NCBI GenBank assembly: GCA_036496805.1
Contig: DASXKN010000024.1
Coordinates: 186,001 to 250,000, forward strand
Length of the DNA: 64,000 nt
Direction of reading: 5' to 3'
Source of the DNA: SZAS-103 sp036496805
GTDB lineage: Bacteria > Pseudomonadota > Gammaproteobacteria > Xanthomonadales > Xanthomonadaceae
The notes beneath the pieces were generated by a model. That model was not told where the DNA came from. It made no database searches and saw only the letters and a list, made by a program, of their open reading frames with translations. The position numbers and the translations under genes were made by a program. Shown here piece by piece: positions 1-8,073 of the stretch (the stretch's first letter is position 1; each line of letters opens with the position of its first letter).

Positions 1-448
1 GATGTGTTGCCGGTATTGTCACTATGACCATCTAGCCGGATGAATGTCTGATAGCGCTGTCGGTTGTCGCCACTGATTATCGTGCCGGGCGAGTGCGTGT
101 TGATGTTGCCGGTTGTCGACTCATTGCTCGCGTGGCCGGACAGAGGCCTGATGGTGTTATCGACTTGCGGTTGTGCGGATGCGGGGTGCTGGCCCGCACG
201 GATTTCATCGAGCTGTGCAGTCTGGCCAAGTTTGCCCAGCGCCCTAAATTGTAAAGTTCAACTGCTTGACTTGCTCCAGCCACTTGGTACCGCAGTCCCT
301 GTGCGGCGCTAGCCGCCCTCTGCCTCGGGGTAATCGTGACCCTGGTGCAAAAACGTGGCACTTAAGTCCCTGCAGCCCGCATCAACTCTAGCTCTAGAAT
401 TTAATCAACCGAACAGGGCTGCGCGTTGCTCGACCAGGCCAGCCTTGG

Positions 449-532
449 ATCGAGCAGGCCGTCGCGGCGATCAACGAAGTCCGCGGCATGCCAGCCGGAG
501 AACTCCGCATCAACACGTCGCGCCTGAGGTAG
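449..532 (+). pseudogene. LysR-family regulator fragment (remnant)
   Basis: This frame reads I-E-Q-A-V-A-A-I-N-E-V-R-G, then M-P-A-G-E-L-R-I-N and a stop. That is the linker between the DNA-binding and effector domains of LysR-type regulators, where 'P.G.LRI' is typical. Just upstream, a neighbouring frame reads L-L-D-Q-A, the usual preceding segment, so a frameshift lies near 445. There is no helix-turn-helix and no effector domain. I see no other gene in 1-597. The fragment is evidence of gene decay at this edge of the accessory region. Confidence 0.55.
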
Positions 533-597
533 GCTTTTCCAACAGGTGATGACGGATTTCCACTGACGCTGTGCTGGGTTCCCCCCAAGTGGCGGCT

Positions 598-2142
598 CTA
601 ACGGCGTCCTCGAATCCAATCGTGATCGGGGACTTCCAGTGATCCCACGAAGCCGCCTGACCGTCTCTCTAGAGCTCGCTCGTTCTGTGAAATCGAAAGT
701 GCGAGCGTCTGGATGGCCGATCTAGCAACTCGCAACGCACGGGATACCTCGCGCGTAAACTTCTCGCGATGGTGATGTTCAACTGCAGGCGCTTGTCTGC
801 TGTGCGCCGGATCACCCATGTCATGCAGCACCACAAACCGATGCGTGCCGGCATTCCGGAGATCCTTGTGAGAGCGCAGGATACCGGCGCTGCTTTCATA
901 GTCCTCGGCGAGTTCTACCAAGCCGTAGAGGGCGAAGACTCCACTGCGAATGGCCTCCTCAACCCTTGCTACAAGTGGGCGGATGCCAGTCGTCTTGTCA
1001 ACACTCCCTCTCCAGAGCCGGCCGAAATAGACCTTTTCTGGTGCAAAGCCAATTTCGAAGTAATGGTTTGCTACGACCGCGATCTTGTCGAGCAGATCGA
1101 GCGCCGCTCGGTGCGCCAATACGAGCGCAGATGCGTCTGGGCCGTATGTTGCGTAATCGAGCGTGTCTGCGAATCTCCCCGTTGCCGGCCATACATTTTC
1201 GTCCAATCCCCGCCACGCCAAGTCGCGAGCAAGAATGAAGTCGCTTTTGAGCACGTTGAACATTGCGAAGACCGGCGGCGGCATGCCGCCTGCATCCGGC
1301 TCGCGTTCCCGAACTCTTGTGAGCATGAGCCAATCAATCTTTCCTATAGCGTGATCGATGAGCCCGGACACAGGTGCAAGAGTAAGACGTTCACGCTCGA
1401 CCCAACTGATGAATGGGTCGCTGTGTCGTGCTCTAGTTGGAGGATCATCAAATTCGGCGGCGAACTGAGCGATCTGCTCCGCGACCTGCGCACCCGCGTA
1501 TTGGACAATGCGATCTCGATTTCGATGTGCAATTTTTGCCAGCATTGCAGCCTCGGTTCGCGTGACATCTGAGCATCCACCTTGGCCATAGAGCCATAAA
1601 AGATTGCGGGCGGCGGAACTTGCAGCGACTCCGTTCTCAGAGTCGATTTCCAGGGCGGCGAGCCAAGCATCATGAGCCTCGCCAATCCGAAAGCTGTGGT
1701 TGAACTGGTTGGCGAGGTTTGTATAAGCCTGAGTCCTCAGTGACGGGTCAGCGTCGAAGTCCTGGACCACTTTCCAGAATGACTGTCGTGCTTCGGCCCG
1801 ATAGTCCTTGGTTCGTTCCCGATGATCCAGCCAACTTGGACCATGTGGAGGGTTGCCCACCGTGGCGACCAGTCCGTTTGCCAAGTTATACGTGACGTTC
1901 GCGGTCGGAAATTGCGCATGCAATTCGCGAAACAGCGTTAGCCCCTCGTCAATGGCATCCTGTTGTTGAGTCAGCTTCCCACCATCCACCAAGATGGCTG
2001 CTCGTAAGCCCATCAGATTGACGCGCTGAGACGTGTCCAGATCGATTTTCCTGGCCTGCGCTACCGCCTCGACGGGGTCGATGTCCAGCAGGTTTTTCAG
2101 ATGAACAGACAACTCTTGGAATCTTTCTAGCTTTGACGACAT
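598..2142 (-). CDS. HEPN-domain protein, LA2681-like
   Basis: This 514-residue protein has a helical N-terminal half that looks TPR-like (Asn/Ala-rich helices around residues 80-230). The C-terminal part resembles the LA2681-like HEPN family. The key motif is R429-N-A-G-T-H434, a clear R-x4-H of the kind that forms the ribonuclease active site in HEPN proteins. The family context (known) is RNA cleavage in toxin-antitoxin, abortive infection or stress responses. Here an RNase role is inference. The ATG at 2142 follows a GAGGTG ribosome binding site. It is transcribed divergently from the 2405 gene, and a second HEPN-like protein lies at 3203-4519. No obvious antitoxin is adjacent on the same strand. 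Confidence 0.75.
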   Translation of the reverse strand: MSSKLERFQELSVHLKNLLDIDPVEAVAQARKIDLDTSQRVNLMGLRAAILVDGGKLTQQQDAIDEGLTLFRELHAQFPTANVTYNLANGLVATVGNPPHGPSWLDHRERTKDYRAEARQSFWKVVQDFDADPSLRTQAYTNLANQFNHSFRIGEAHDAWLAALEIDSENGVAASSAARNLLWLYGQGGCSDVTRTEAAMLAKIAHRNRDRIVQYAGAQVAEQIAQFAAEFDDPPTRARHSDPFISWVERERLTLAPVSGLIDHAIGKIDWLMLTRVREREPDAGGMPPPVFAMFNVLKSDFILARDLAWRGLDENVWPATGRFADTLDYATYGPDASALVLAHRAALDLLDKIAVVANHYFEIGFAPEKVYFGRLWRGSVDKTTGIRPLVARVEEAIRSGVFALYGLVELAEDYESSAGILRSHKDLRNAGTHRFVVLHDMGDPAHSRQAPAVEHHHREKFTREVSRALRVARSAIQTLALSISQNERALERRSGGFVGSLEVPDHDWIRGRR

Positions 2143-2404
2143 AGCCGCACCTCGTATGGGTGCATGCTATCGAGTCGGCGTGTCCGCTGGATCAGCACGC
2201 CCGCGACGGTAGCGCCGGATCCGAAATTGCTACCGTCGGCGCGACGGAGTACGCTTAGGCAGCCGCTCACGTCGGCTAGCCCGCCCATATGGCGAAGCAC
2301 TTTTCGCAACGTGTCATTGCCAGTGACCTCCTTTTTTTGGGTGTTGCGGGATCGATGTATGGGCGCATCGATGGCTCGCTATCACTCTATAAGGATAGGC
2401 CACC

Positions 2405-3085
2405 ATGAGCATGTCATTTTCTCCCTCCCAAATCGAACGCCTCAAGCATGAGGCGAAAGCCCTTTCTCGCGCCCGAGGCTTCGCGCATTCGGAAGCCCTG
2501 GATCGCATTGCGGCTGAGAACGGCTATGCCAATTGGTCGCTCCTGATGAAACACTGCGCCTCTTCGAAAGGCGTCGACGCATCGTCGGTGCAACAACGTC
2601 TCACCCCAGACAACGACGTAAAGTTCGAGCGATTTGAATCGATAGTTCGCGAAGTGCTCGAAGACTGCGCTGCAGACGGTGGGCAGCAGTTTAATTTTGC
2701 TGACGTTGAGTGGGTCGCGGCAGAAGCGAAGGCATTGAGGCTTCTTGCAACGAGGTCGGACGTGGAACTTCTCGTTCGGGTCCTAGTGAGGTCCACGAGG
2801 GTTCCGGAGGATGTTTGTCGAGAAGAGATCGAACCGGCACTTACCTACCGACCCGCTCTCGACACGAGCAGCAGTCGCAGGCTTGGACGACTGGTCGAAG
2901 CGCAAGGTCTTACGGCAGCTGCACGTTCCGTGGGACTCTCCCGACAGGCAATGGAAAAGCTGGTCACGGGTGGTTCGCGTGGACCTTTGTTTCGACACTC
3001 AAGTGTGTCGCGCAGCACCGTTGATAAGGCTCGGACCTACCTAGCGGGCGTGGTCGCTTCACCTTCTGACTCCCCGCACAGATGA
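2405..3085 (+). CDS. Small two-domain protein: glyoxalase-related N-terminal helical domain plus HTH-like C-terminus
   Basis: This is a 226-residue protein. Residues about 8-50 (K-H-E-A-K-A-L-S-R ... H-S-E-A-L-D-R-I-A ... GYANWSLL) form a compact helical domain. It is seen at the N-terminus of proteins annotated 'glyoxalase superfamily/Glyoxalase-related' and of DUF5623 proteins. The same pattern starts the 6216-7502 protein. Residues about 165-215 (L-T-A-A-A-R-S-V-G-L-S-R-Q-A-M) look like a helix-turn-helix, suggesting DNA binding. AAGGA precedes the ATG at 2405. A decayed copy of its C-terminus lies at 5957-6049. The function is unknown, and a regulator or antitoxin-like role is only inference. 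Confidence 0.7.
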   Translation: MSMSFSPSQIERLKHEAKALSRARGFAHSEALDRIAAENGYANWSLLMKHCASSKGVDASSVQQRLTPDNDVKFERFESIVREVLEDCAADGGQQFNFADVEWVAAEAKALRLLATRSDVELLVRVLVRSTRVPEDVCREEIEPALTYRPALDTSSSRRLGRLVEAQGLTAAARSVGLSRQAMEKLVTGGSRGPLFRHSSVSRSTVDKARTYLAGVVASPSDSPHR

Positions 3086-3202
3086 CAATGCTTTTTCCTG
3101 TGACGACTCTTTCCTTGGACCTGTTCAACAGTCGTATGTCCTTCGAACCAAAGGCTGGGGTCGCCATGAACCTGACCTTCAGCCGGATACGTTGGGGGGG
3201 TA

Positions 3203-4519
3203 ATGGCAGCAAGCTTGTTGATGGTAGAGGCGGTCGCAGCCGTATGGCGAATGCGGCCACCGGGGCCGGACAATCTCCTGGCCTGTCCTGCTTTCATCGC
3301 GCTCAGCCAGCTCTGCCAGGCTGAATACGGCGGTGGCAAGCCCGTGTTCGCGTTGAGCACGGCCTTGCGCTCGCTGGGGCTGCCGTGTGAGCTACCAGCC
3401 AGCAAGGCCGGGCTGAGCCTTGGCCCCGAAAGCGCCGCGAATGCGATCGATGAAGCCTATAGGCGAACGATGACGCTTCGTCGGCATCTATGCCCGCTGG
3501 ACTTGGCGGACGAGATGCCGCCGTTGAACTTTGGCAATGCCCTTGTCGCCCGGTTCAGTTCGGACGATCTCGCGCGCCTGTTCAACGCCCCGCGTCTGGC
3601 TCGCACCTTCCATAACCAAGCCTTCGACGCCAAGCGATTAGCCCAATTCCAGTGGCTTGTCGTGGAGGAGCACATCAAGCTCGATCCGCGGCCAGAGGCA
3701 AGAGCCTTCCCGCTCCTCACAATGACGTTCGATCGGGATCTTGGAGAGATCGATCCGCATCTGGGGCGCTTCCCACCGGCTGTAGAGCGGGCGCTTTTCT
3801 TCCTCCTCTTGGCACCATGGGAACGATGGTCAACGATGCCGGAAGTCGACTGGCGGGGCTTTCGCCTGCCATGGATCCATACGGTTGACGAAGACCTTTT
3901 CGCGCGGCCGTCTGCGCCACCCAGGGCTGAGAGCCTCACGTTAGAGCCTTGGATCGTGCAGGGGGATCATGGTGAAGACATCGAGCTCGAACGTCCGACG
4001 GTCTTGCCGCTGGATGAGGGCGCAGCGTCGGGGCTGGCCTCTTTCACTGGTGGCGCTTGGAACGATCTGGAAACGGCTCTTGCATCCGAACTGTTCGAGA
4101 CGCCCACCTCGCACTTCCTGGTGCGGGCGTTCCTGTCTGATGGCATGGATGAGGTCATGGCGCACATGACCGCGATTGAAGCTGCGGCTGGCCTGGAGAT
4201 GGACCACAAGAAGCGGCTACGTCCGAAATCGGACCCACACAAGGCCATCTCGTCCGCGACCGACCGCGTTGCAGCGCGCGTAGCAGCGTTGCTTAACGAC
4301 GGCACATGCGTACAGGCTTATAAGGGTCTGTTCGATCTGCGCAGCGCCTACGTTCATGGGCGTTCTGGATTGCAGAAGGTATCGACCAAACAGCGCGTCA
4401 TGGCGCGAACCCTCGCGCGCGGTGTTGCAACAGGATTGGTCGGTCTCGCCCTGAGCGGACCGGGACGGCGTGCCGAGGTGCTGGGGGATCTCCTCGCTCA
4501 GGGGTCTCAATACTTATAG
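3203..4519 (+). CDS. Unknown protein with APEA-like HEPN C-terminus
   Basis: This 438-residue protein has no recognisable N-terminal domain. The C-terminal 150 residues are helical and contain L-F-D-L-R-S-A-Y-V-H-G-R, with R380 and H384 forming an R-x4-H motif. The 'LyDiRs.ivHG' pattern is typical of APEA-like HEPN domains, which are putative ribonucleases of defence or stress systems (known family trait). The ATG at 3203 follows a G-rich stretch. It lies 117 bp after the 2405 gene in the same direction and may be co-transcribed with it. It could instead be a non-catalytic HEPN scaffold. Confidence 0.65.
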   Translation: MAASLLMVEAVAAVWRMRPPGPDNLLACPAFIALSQLCQAEYGGGKPVFALSTALRSLGLPCELPASKAGLSLGPESAANAIDEAYRRTMTLRRHLCPLDLADEMPPLNFGNALVARFSSDDLARLFNAPRLARTFHNQAFDAKRLAQFQWLVVEEHIKLDPRPEARAFPLLTMTFDRDLGEIDPHLGRFPPAVERALFFLLLAPWERWSTMPEVDWRGFRLPWIHTVDEDLFARPSAPPRAESLTLEPWIVQGDHGEDIELERPTVLPLDEGAASGLASFTGGAWNDLETALASELFETPTSHFLVRAFLSDGMDEVMAHMTAIEAAAGLEMDHKKRLRPKSDPHKAISSATDRVAARVAALLNDGTCVQAYKGLFDLRSAYVHGRSGLQKVSTKQRVMARTLARGVATGLVGLALSGPGRRAEVLGDLLAQGSQYL

Positions 4520-4568
4520 CCCTTGTCGCCCAAATGGACTCGTGACTGGGCTCTTGCGAACGATAGGT

Positions 4569-5162
4569 TCAACGGCGACCGACGATGCGGCAAGCGATGC
4601 GAACGTTCATGATCGAGAGGTTGCCGACCACAGTGTCAGGCTCAGGCTTTGGAATGGCATCGCACTGAAGCAGTAGTTCGCGGAATTCAAGCGGCTCGTT
4701 TGGTTTTGGATAGGCAGTGAAGACCAGCACCTTGAACACGACACGCATGGTGCCCGAATCGATGAATGGATCCTGGACGTGTCCGACCTTGTTGCCTTGT
4801 TGGTACAGGCCGTCGGGTTCTCGGACAGTAGGATGCACATTCGTGGTGTTGCTGACGGTCTGGGTGCCGCTATTGGAGCCTTCATTGTAGATGCCCCCGC
4901 GATTATCGATCGTTCGATCAGGCGCCATGGAAGAGTGCTCCTTTGATACTTGATGTGCTTCATGAAGAAGATGGCATCCGTACACGAACATGGTCGCCGC
5001 GGGAAGCCAGATGACGGCTGCTTGCCAGGTAGCCGTACGCATTTGTTCGAGGATCAATCCGAAGAGCGCGTGTTCGGTCAACCCAATAAACAGCCATGCG
5101 ACGACGGACCACGCGGCCGCGCCAAGGACCCATTGCGGCCCATGGTTGAGTTTCGTCTGCAT
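4569..5162 (-). CDS. Hypothetical membrane protein with two transmembrane helices
   Basis: This 197-residue protein has two hydrophobic segments at about residues 10-35 and 43-65, a short linker, and a cytosolic-type tail of about 120 residues rich in Asn, Gly and Thr (N-R-G-G-I-Y-N-E-G-S-N-S-G). The tail has alternating beta-like stretches. The start at 5162 is supported by GAGGAACG upstream. It is convergent with the HEPN-like gene ending at 4519 and lies in line with the AlpA-like gene at 5223-5507, 60 bp downstream of it. I do not recognise a family. Confidence 0.6.
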   Translation of the reverse strand: MQTKLNHGPQWVLGAAAWSVVAWLFIGLTEHALFGLILEQMRTATWQAAVIWLPAATMFVYGCHLLHEAHQVSKEHSSMAPDRTIDNRGGIYNEGSNSGTQTVSNTTNVHPTVREPDGLYQQGNKVGHVQDPFIDSGTMRVVFKVLVFTAYPKPNEPLEFRELLLQCDAIPKPEPDTVVGNLSIMNVRIACRIVGRR

Positions 5163-5222
5163 TCCAGTTCGTTCCTCGGTAGGTAGGCGTCGCCCCCGTC
5201 GTTCGTTCGAACGACAGTCTTG

Positions 5223-5507
5223 CTATTTCGCTGTCTGCTTGTGAATCCACTCATTTATCACCGCAGCGGTCCAACGCGGCGATCGTCCGATGAAACACGA
5301 TGGCTCTGGGAACGGAACAGCGGAGATTGCATCGTCCTCAGAGAGCGTTGCAGAGGCGATATGGCGCGAACTCCGACTCGCGATCGCGACGAGGCCGTGG
5401 GGTCCCTTGTTGATCCGCATCCTCTCCAACGTGCTACGGCTGATCGACAGCCGACGACAGACCTCGTCGATGTCAAGCAGGAAGTCTTTCGAAATATCGA
5501 TGACCAT
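5223..5507 (-). CDS. AlpA-like helix-turn-helix regulator / excisionase
   Basis: This 94-residue protein begins D-I-D-E-V-C-R-R-L-S-I-S-R-S-T-L-E-R-M-R, a MerR-like winged helix as in phage AlpA/Xis proteins, and ends with the typical G-R-S-P-R-W ... V-I-N-E-W-I. The AlpA family activates or assists integrase expression on prophages and integrative elements (known). An in-frame ATG exists at 5543, but the start at 5507 has AGAGGG at good spacing. A middle insertion of about 20 residues is unusual for the family. No integrase is seen nearby, so this may be an orphan from a degraded element. Tandem repeats lie about 90 bp upstream. Confidence 0.7.
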   Translation of the reverse strand: MVIDISKDFLLDIDEVCRRLSISRSTLERMRINKGPHGLVAIASRSSRHIASATLSEDDAISAVPFPEPSCFIGRSPRWTAAVINEWIHKQTAK

Positions 5508-5596
5508 GTGTCGAACCCTCTGTGAATTGGAGAATGAACCCAAGTCCTGTTGTGAAGAAGCCGATCAACGCATCTAGAGGCGTATAGAACCATCAA

Positions 5597-5636
5597 GATG
5601 CGTCAGGATGCGTCAGGCTGCGTCAGGCTGCGTCAC
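5597..5636 (+). repeat. Four tandem 10-bp repeats (iteron-like)
   Basis: Four consecutive units read GATGCGTCAG, GATGCGTCAG, GCTGCGTCAG, GCTGCGTCAC. An inverted partial copy (ACGCATC) lies at 5569-5575. They sit in the upstream region of the AlpA-like gene (start 5507), so they may be binding sites for that protein or for another replication or excision factor. The repeats are seen directly. Their role is inference. Confidence 0.7.
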
Positions 5637-6215
5637 AATGCAGGTCTTCGAAGGCCTTGTCAAGCAAGCTACTGGCAATGGCCCGGAAAGGTGGGTGCCG
5701 ACATGCTGGCCGGCTAGTGGTCTCAGCGATCCGCCACACATGCATGTCGGTCAGTGCATCGCCATAGTGTTCGATGACCAGGCGCACACCCGCCACTAAC
5801 TGGCGATCGGAAGGTCATGTTCAGCAGGATCGCGCCAGTGTCGCGCACCAACCCGACGTCATCTCGGTTTTGACCGGATTTCGGGCGATCTAATTTCCGA
5901 AGACTGGCTACCAGGCAAGAGTTGGACCCGCATCGTCATGCTCGGGTCTACATGCTCGGGCCTACTTGATAGGCGTGATCGCTTCACCTTCTGACGGCTG
6001 CCGGTCGGGGTCAACCGAGGCGCGCCTCCGATGGAGCGAGGCCGGTTGACTCTTACGCAAGAGATCAGTACGTTGGTAGTGCGCTGGCACGCGCACGACA
6101 CCGTCTTACGAAGCTCCTAGAGCAGTGCTTGTAGCTTTTTGGCCGATGCCTTCATCCCCGGCCTATAGCAGTGGCGACGGTGACGCTGCGGACTAGGCCT
6201 TGAGGATCGAAGCGC
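5637..6215. other. Gene-poor interval containing only a remnant
   Basis: No open frame here has convincing coding character. The only recognisable content is the degraded copy at 5957-6049 of the C-terminus of the 2405-3085 gene. The rest looks like decayed accessory DNA. Confidence 0.5.
5957..6049 (+). pseudogene. Remnant copy of the C-terminus of the 2405-3085 gene
   Basis: This frame reads R-A-Y-L-I-G-V-I-A-S-P-S-D-G before running on to a stop. It matches R-T-Y-L-A-G-V-V-A-S-P-S-D-S at the end of the 2405 gene. The DNA is also very similar, including GCTTCACCTTCTGAC in both. The upstream body of the gene is missing. It therefore looks like the tail of a duplicated or replaced paralogue. 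Confidence 0.6.
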
Positions 6216-7502
6216 ATGAACATTGCCAGCATTCGACCGTCCACCGTGGACGGTATTAAGCAGCTCGCCAAGAAAATTCGCAGCGAGCGCAACATCACCC
6301 ACACCGAGGCGCTCGAAGATGCCAGCCGCCAGGCAGGCTATGTGAACTTCGTGCATGCCAAGCGTCAGCTCTGGGGAGCCACGGCGCCGGGAGGCTTTCC
6401 TGTTTACCTCTCGGTGCACTGGCGCGCTCCACATGAGCGCAACGATGAGCAAAGGTACGAGGGTCTACGCGCGGGCCGCGAGCTGCTACGTGTCGATCTC
6501 GCTCGCCCCCTGCACGAGGTTGTCGCGAAGCACCGAGTTTCCTACGGCCGTGGCCTCCTTGGGTTCCGGATGGAGTACGAGGACCACTTGGAGCATCTCA
6601 CCAACGTCCAAGGACAGGACATGGCCCGCCAGAAGTTGCTGACCGCTGCGCGCGGCTTGCGATTCATGGAGGCGACTGGCCTACAACCAGTATCGACCCA
6701 GAAGTACCGCGATCTTATGAGGAAATTGGAAGAGCTGCCCGGGCGGGACCACGAGTCGCAGTGGTTCGATCCGGAGACTGAGGGCTATGTCTTTCTCGAC
6801 GAACCTTATGCTCCTTCCATCGAGAGCCATGCAGCGGAGCGCCTGCGTTGGCTAGAGCAAAATGACCTGCAAATGGTCGCCCCAGATTGGGAGGGCATTT
6901 ACTACCCCGGCAAGTGCCTGCCTCGTCTGTTTAGCCCCAGTAGTGCGTTGCTGCAGCGTGTTGTCGATGCACTGGTCAAGGTCAGGCCGATGAAGAAGCC
7001 AGAAACGTGGCCGCACGAAACGGGCCTTTGCGGCGACGACTTTGTCAGTCCGAAGCGGCAGACTGATGCAAGGCCTCGTCGACCGCGGCCCGGCCCATCT
7101 TGGGGGGATCACAAGGGTGCAACACCCTATGGCGGGGCGGCAGGGATTCGCTCGCGCTGGCGGCCGACAAAGCCGATGCCGTTCGATCTGCACCAGCAAC
7201 TCGGCCCCATGATGAAGAGGTTGTACGTTGGTTTTTCATTCCGGGTAAGCCAGAAGCTTAGTCACGCACGCTCCCTGTTGGAGGATTGGTCGATCATGGA
7301 GCACGATCGTGAGCACGAGAGTGCGATAGACAACCTCTACTACGGTGGGCCGAGCGTGCCGGGTTGCAAGAATGACGCAGAGCGTCTAGCGGTGCTCACG
7401 ACGGCACGGGCGATCGTCGAGCAGGGTTACGACGAGTGCAAACCGCGACGTGAGTTGCTTGCGGCCTTCGATGCAGGCATTGTCGAGATGGGAAAACGAT
7501 AG
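6216..7502 (+). CDS. DUF5623-type protein
   Basis: This 428-residue protein has an N-terminus I-R-P-S-T-V-D-G-I-K-Q-L-A-K-K-I followed by H-T-E-A-L-E-D-A-S-R-Q-A-G-Y-V-N-F. It matches the DUF5623 family of accessory-region proteins. Residues about 10-45 share the small helical domain of the 2405 gene. The middle and C-terminal parts are Arg/Trp/Tyr-rich with no known catalytic motif. GAGGA precedes the ATG. The function of DUF5623 is unknown, and members are often met on mobile or accessory DNA. It stands alone between the gene-poor interval and a convergent XRE gene. Confidence 0.7.
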   Translation: MNIASIRPSTVDGIKQLAKKIRSERNITHTEALEDASRQAGYVNFVHAKRQLWGATAPGGFPVYLSVHWRAPHERNDEQRYEGLRAGRELLRVDLARPLHEVVAKHRVSYGRGLLGFRMEYEDHLEHLTNVQGQDMARQKLLTAARGLRFMEATGLQPVSTQKYRDLMRKLEELPGRDHESQWFDPETEGYVFLDEPYAPSIESHAAERLRWLEQNDLQMVAPDWEGIYYPGKCLPRLFSPSSALLQRVVDALVKVRPMKKPETWPHETGLCGDDFVSPKRQTDARPRRPRPGPSWGDHKGATPYGGAAGIRSRWRPTKPMPFDLHQQLGPMMKRLYVGFSFRVSQKLSHARSLLEDWSIMEHDREHESAIDNLYYGGPSVPGCKNDAERLAVLTTARAIVEQGYDECKPRRELLAAFDAGIVEMGKR

Positions 7503-7591
7503 AGCAATGACGAGCACTGGCGCGTAGTTAAGGAAGTGCTTTCCCGTTGCTCTGTCTTTTCTTCGCCTGGCCGCGCAGCTTGGGTGCAAGC

Positions 7592-7921
7592 TCAGGCTGC
7601 GTCGGCGCCCGCCGGCCTAGACTTCAACCAAGCTTCTTGCTGCCGCTTAGGCAGCGCGGCGAATGACAAGATCATTTCGGCCAGCCGGTCGTCCTGGGCA
7701 AACAAGTATGCGAGCGGCACGCGCAAAACCCTTGCCAGGCGGGTGGCCGTATCGAAATCGGGCTGGTGGATGCCTTGCTCGTAGCGGTTGATCCGCGGGC
7801 TGGCCACGAACTCGTCGATCCCAGCCAACACGCCCAGTTGCTTCTGGGACAGGACCGCAGCCTTGCGGGCCTGCTTGAGCCGGCGTGGAAACGGACTGCC
7901 GCGAGAAGAGGATGGAGACAT
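7592..7921 (-). CDS. XRE-family transcriptional regulator
   Basis: This is about 109 residues from the ATG at 7921; an ATG at 7951 is also in frame. It has a clear helix-turn-helix of the lambda-repressor class: R-L-K-Q-A-R-K-A-A ... L-S-Q-K-Q-L-G ... I-N-R-Y-E-Q-G, then P-D-F-D-T-A-T-R-L-A-R-V-L-R-V-P-L-A-Y-L-F. The XRE class binds operators as a dimer. The usual first helices are complete. It is divergent from the secreted-protein gene starting near 8074, so the 150 bp between them may carry its operator. Confidence 0.85.
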   Translation of the reverse strand: MSPSSSRGSPFPRRLKQARKAAVLSQKQLGVLAGIDEFVASPRINRYEQGIHQPDFDTATRLARVLRVPLAYLFAQDDRLAEMILSFAALPKRQQEAWLKSRPAGADAA

Positions 7922-8073
7922 CGCCGCCCAACGAGGTGGAGCGGCGAACATCGCCAGTTTCGCTTGATCCGGATACTACGAAAATCGTAGCATCGGCAGG
8001 CGACCGCGCCCGATCCGGCAGTTTTCGGATAGCACCCGCCTTCGTCCGCTCTCCTTCGTCCCGGAAAAATCTG

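Noticed and set aside
5597..5636. CRISPR array
   Set aside because: The units are only 10 bp and directly adjacent, with no spacers or cas genes.
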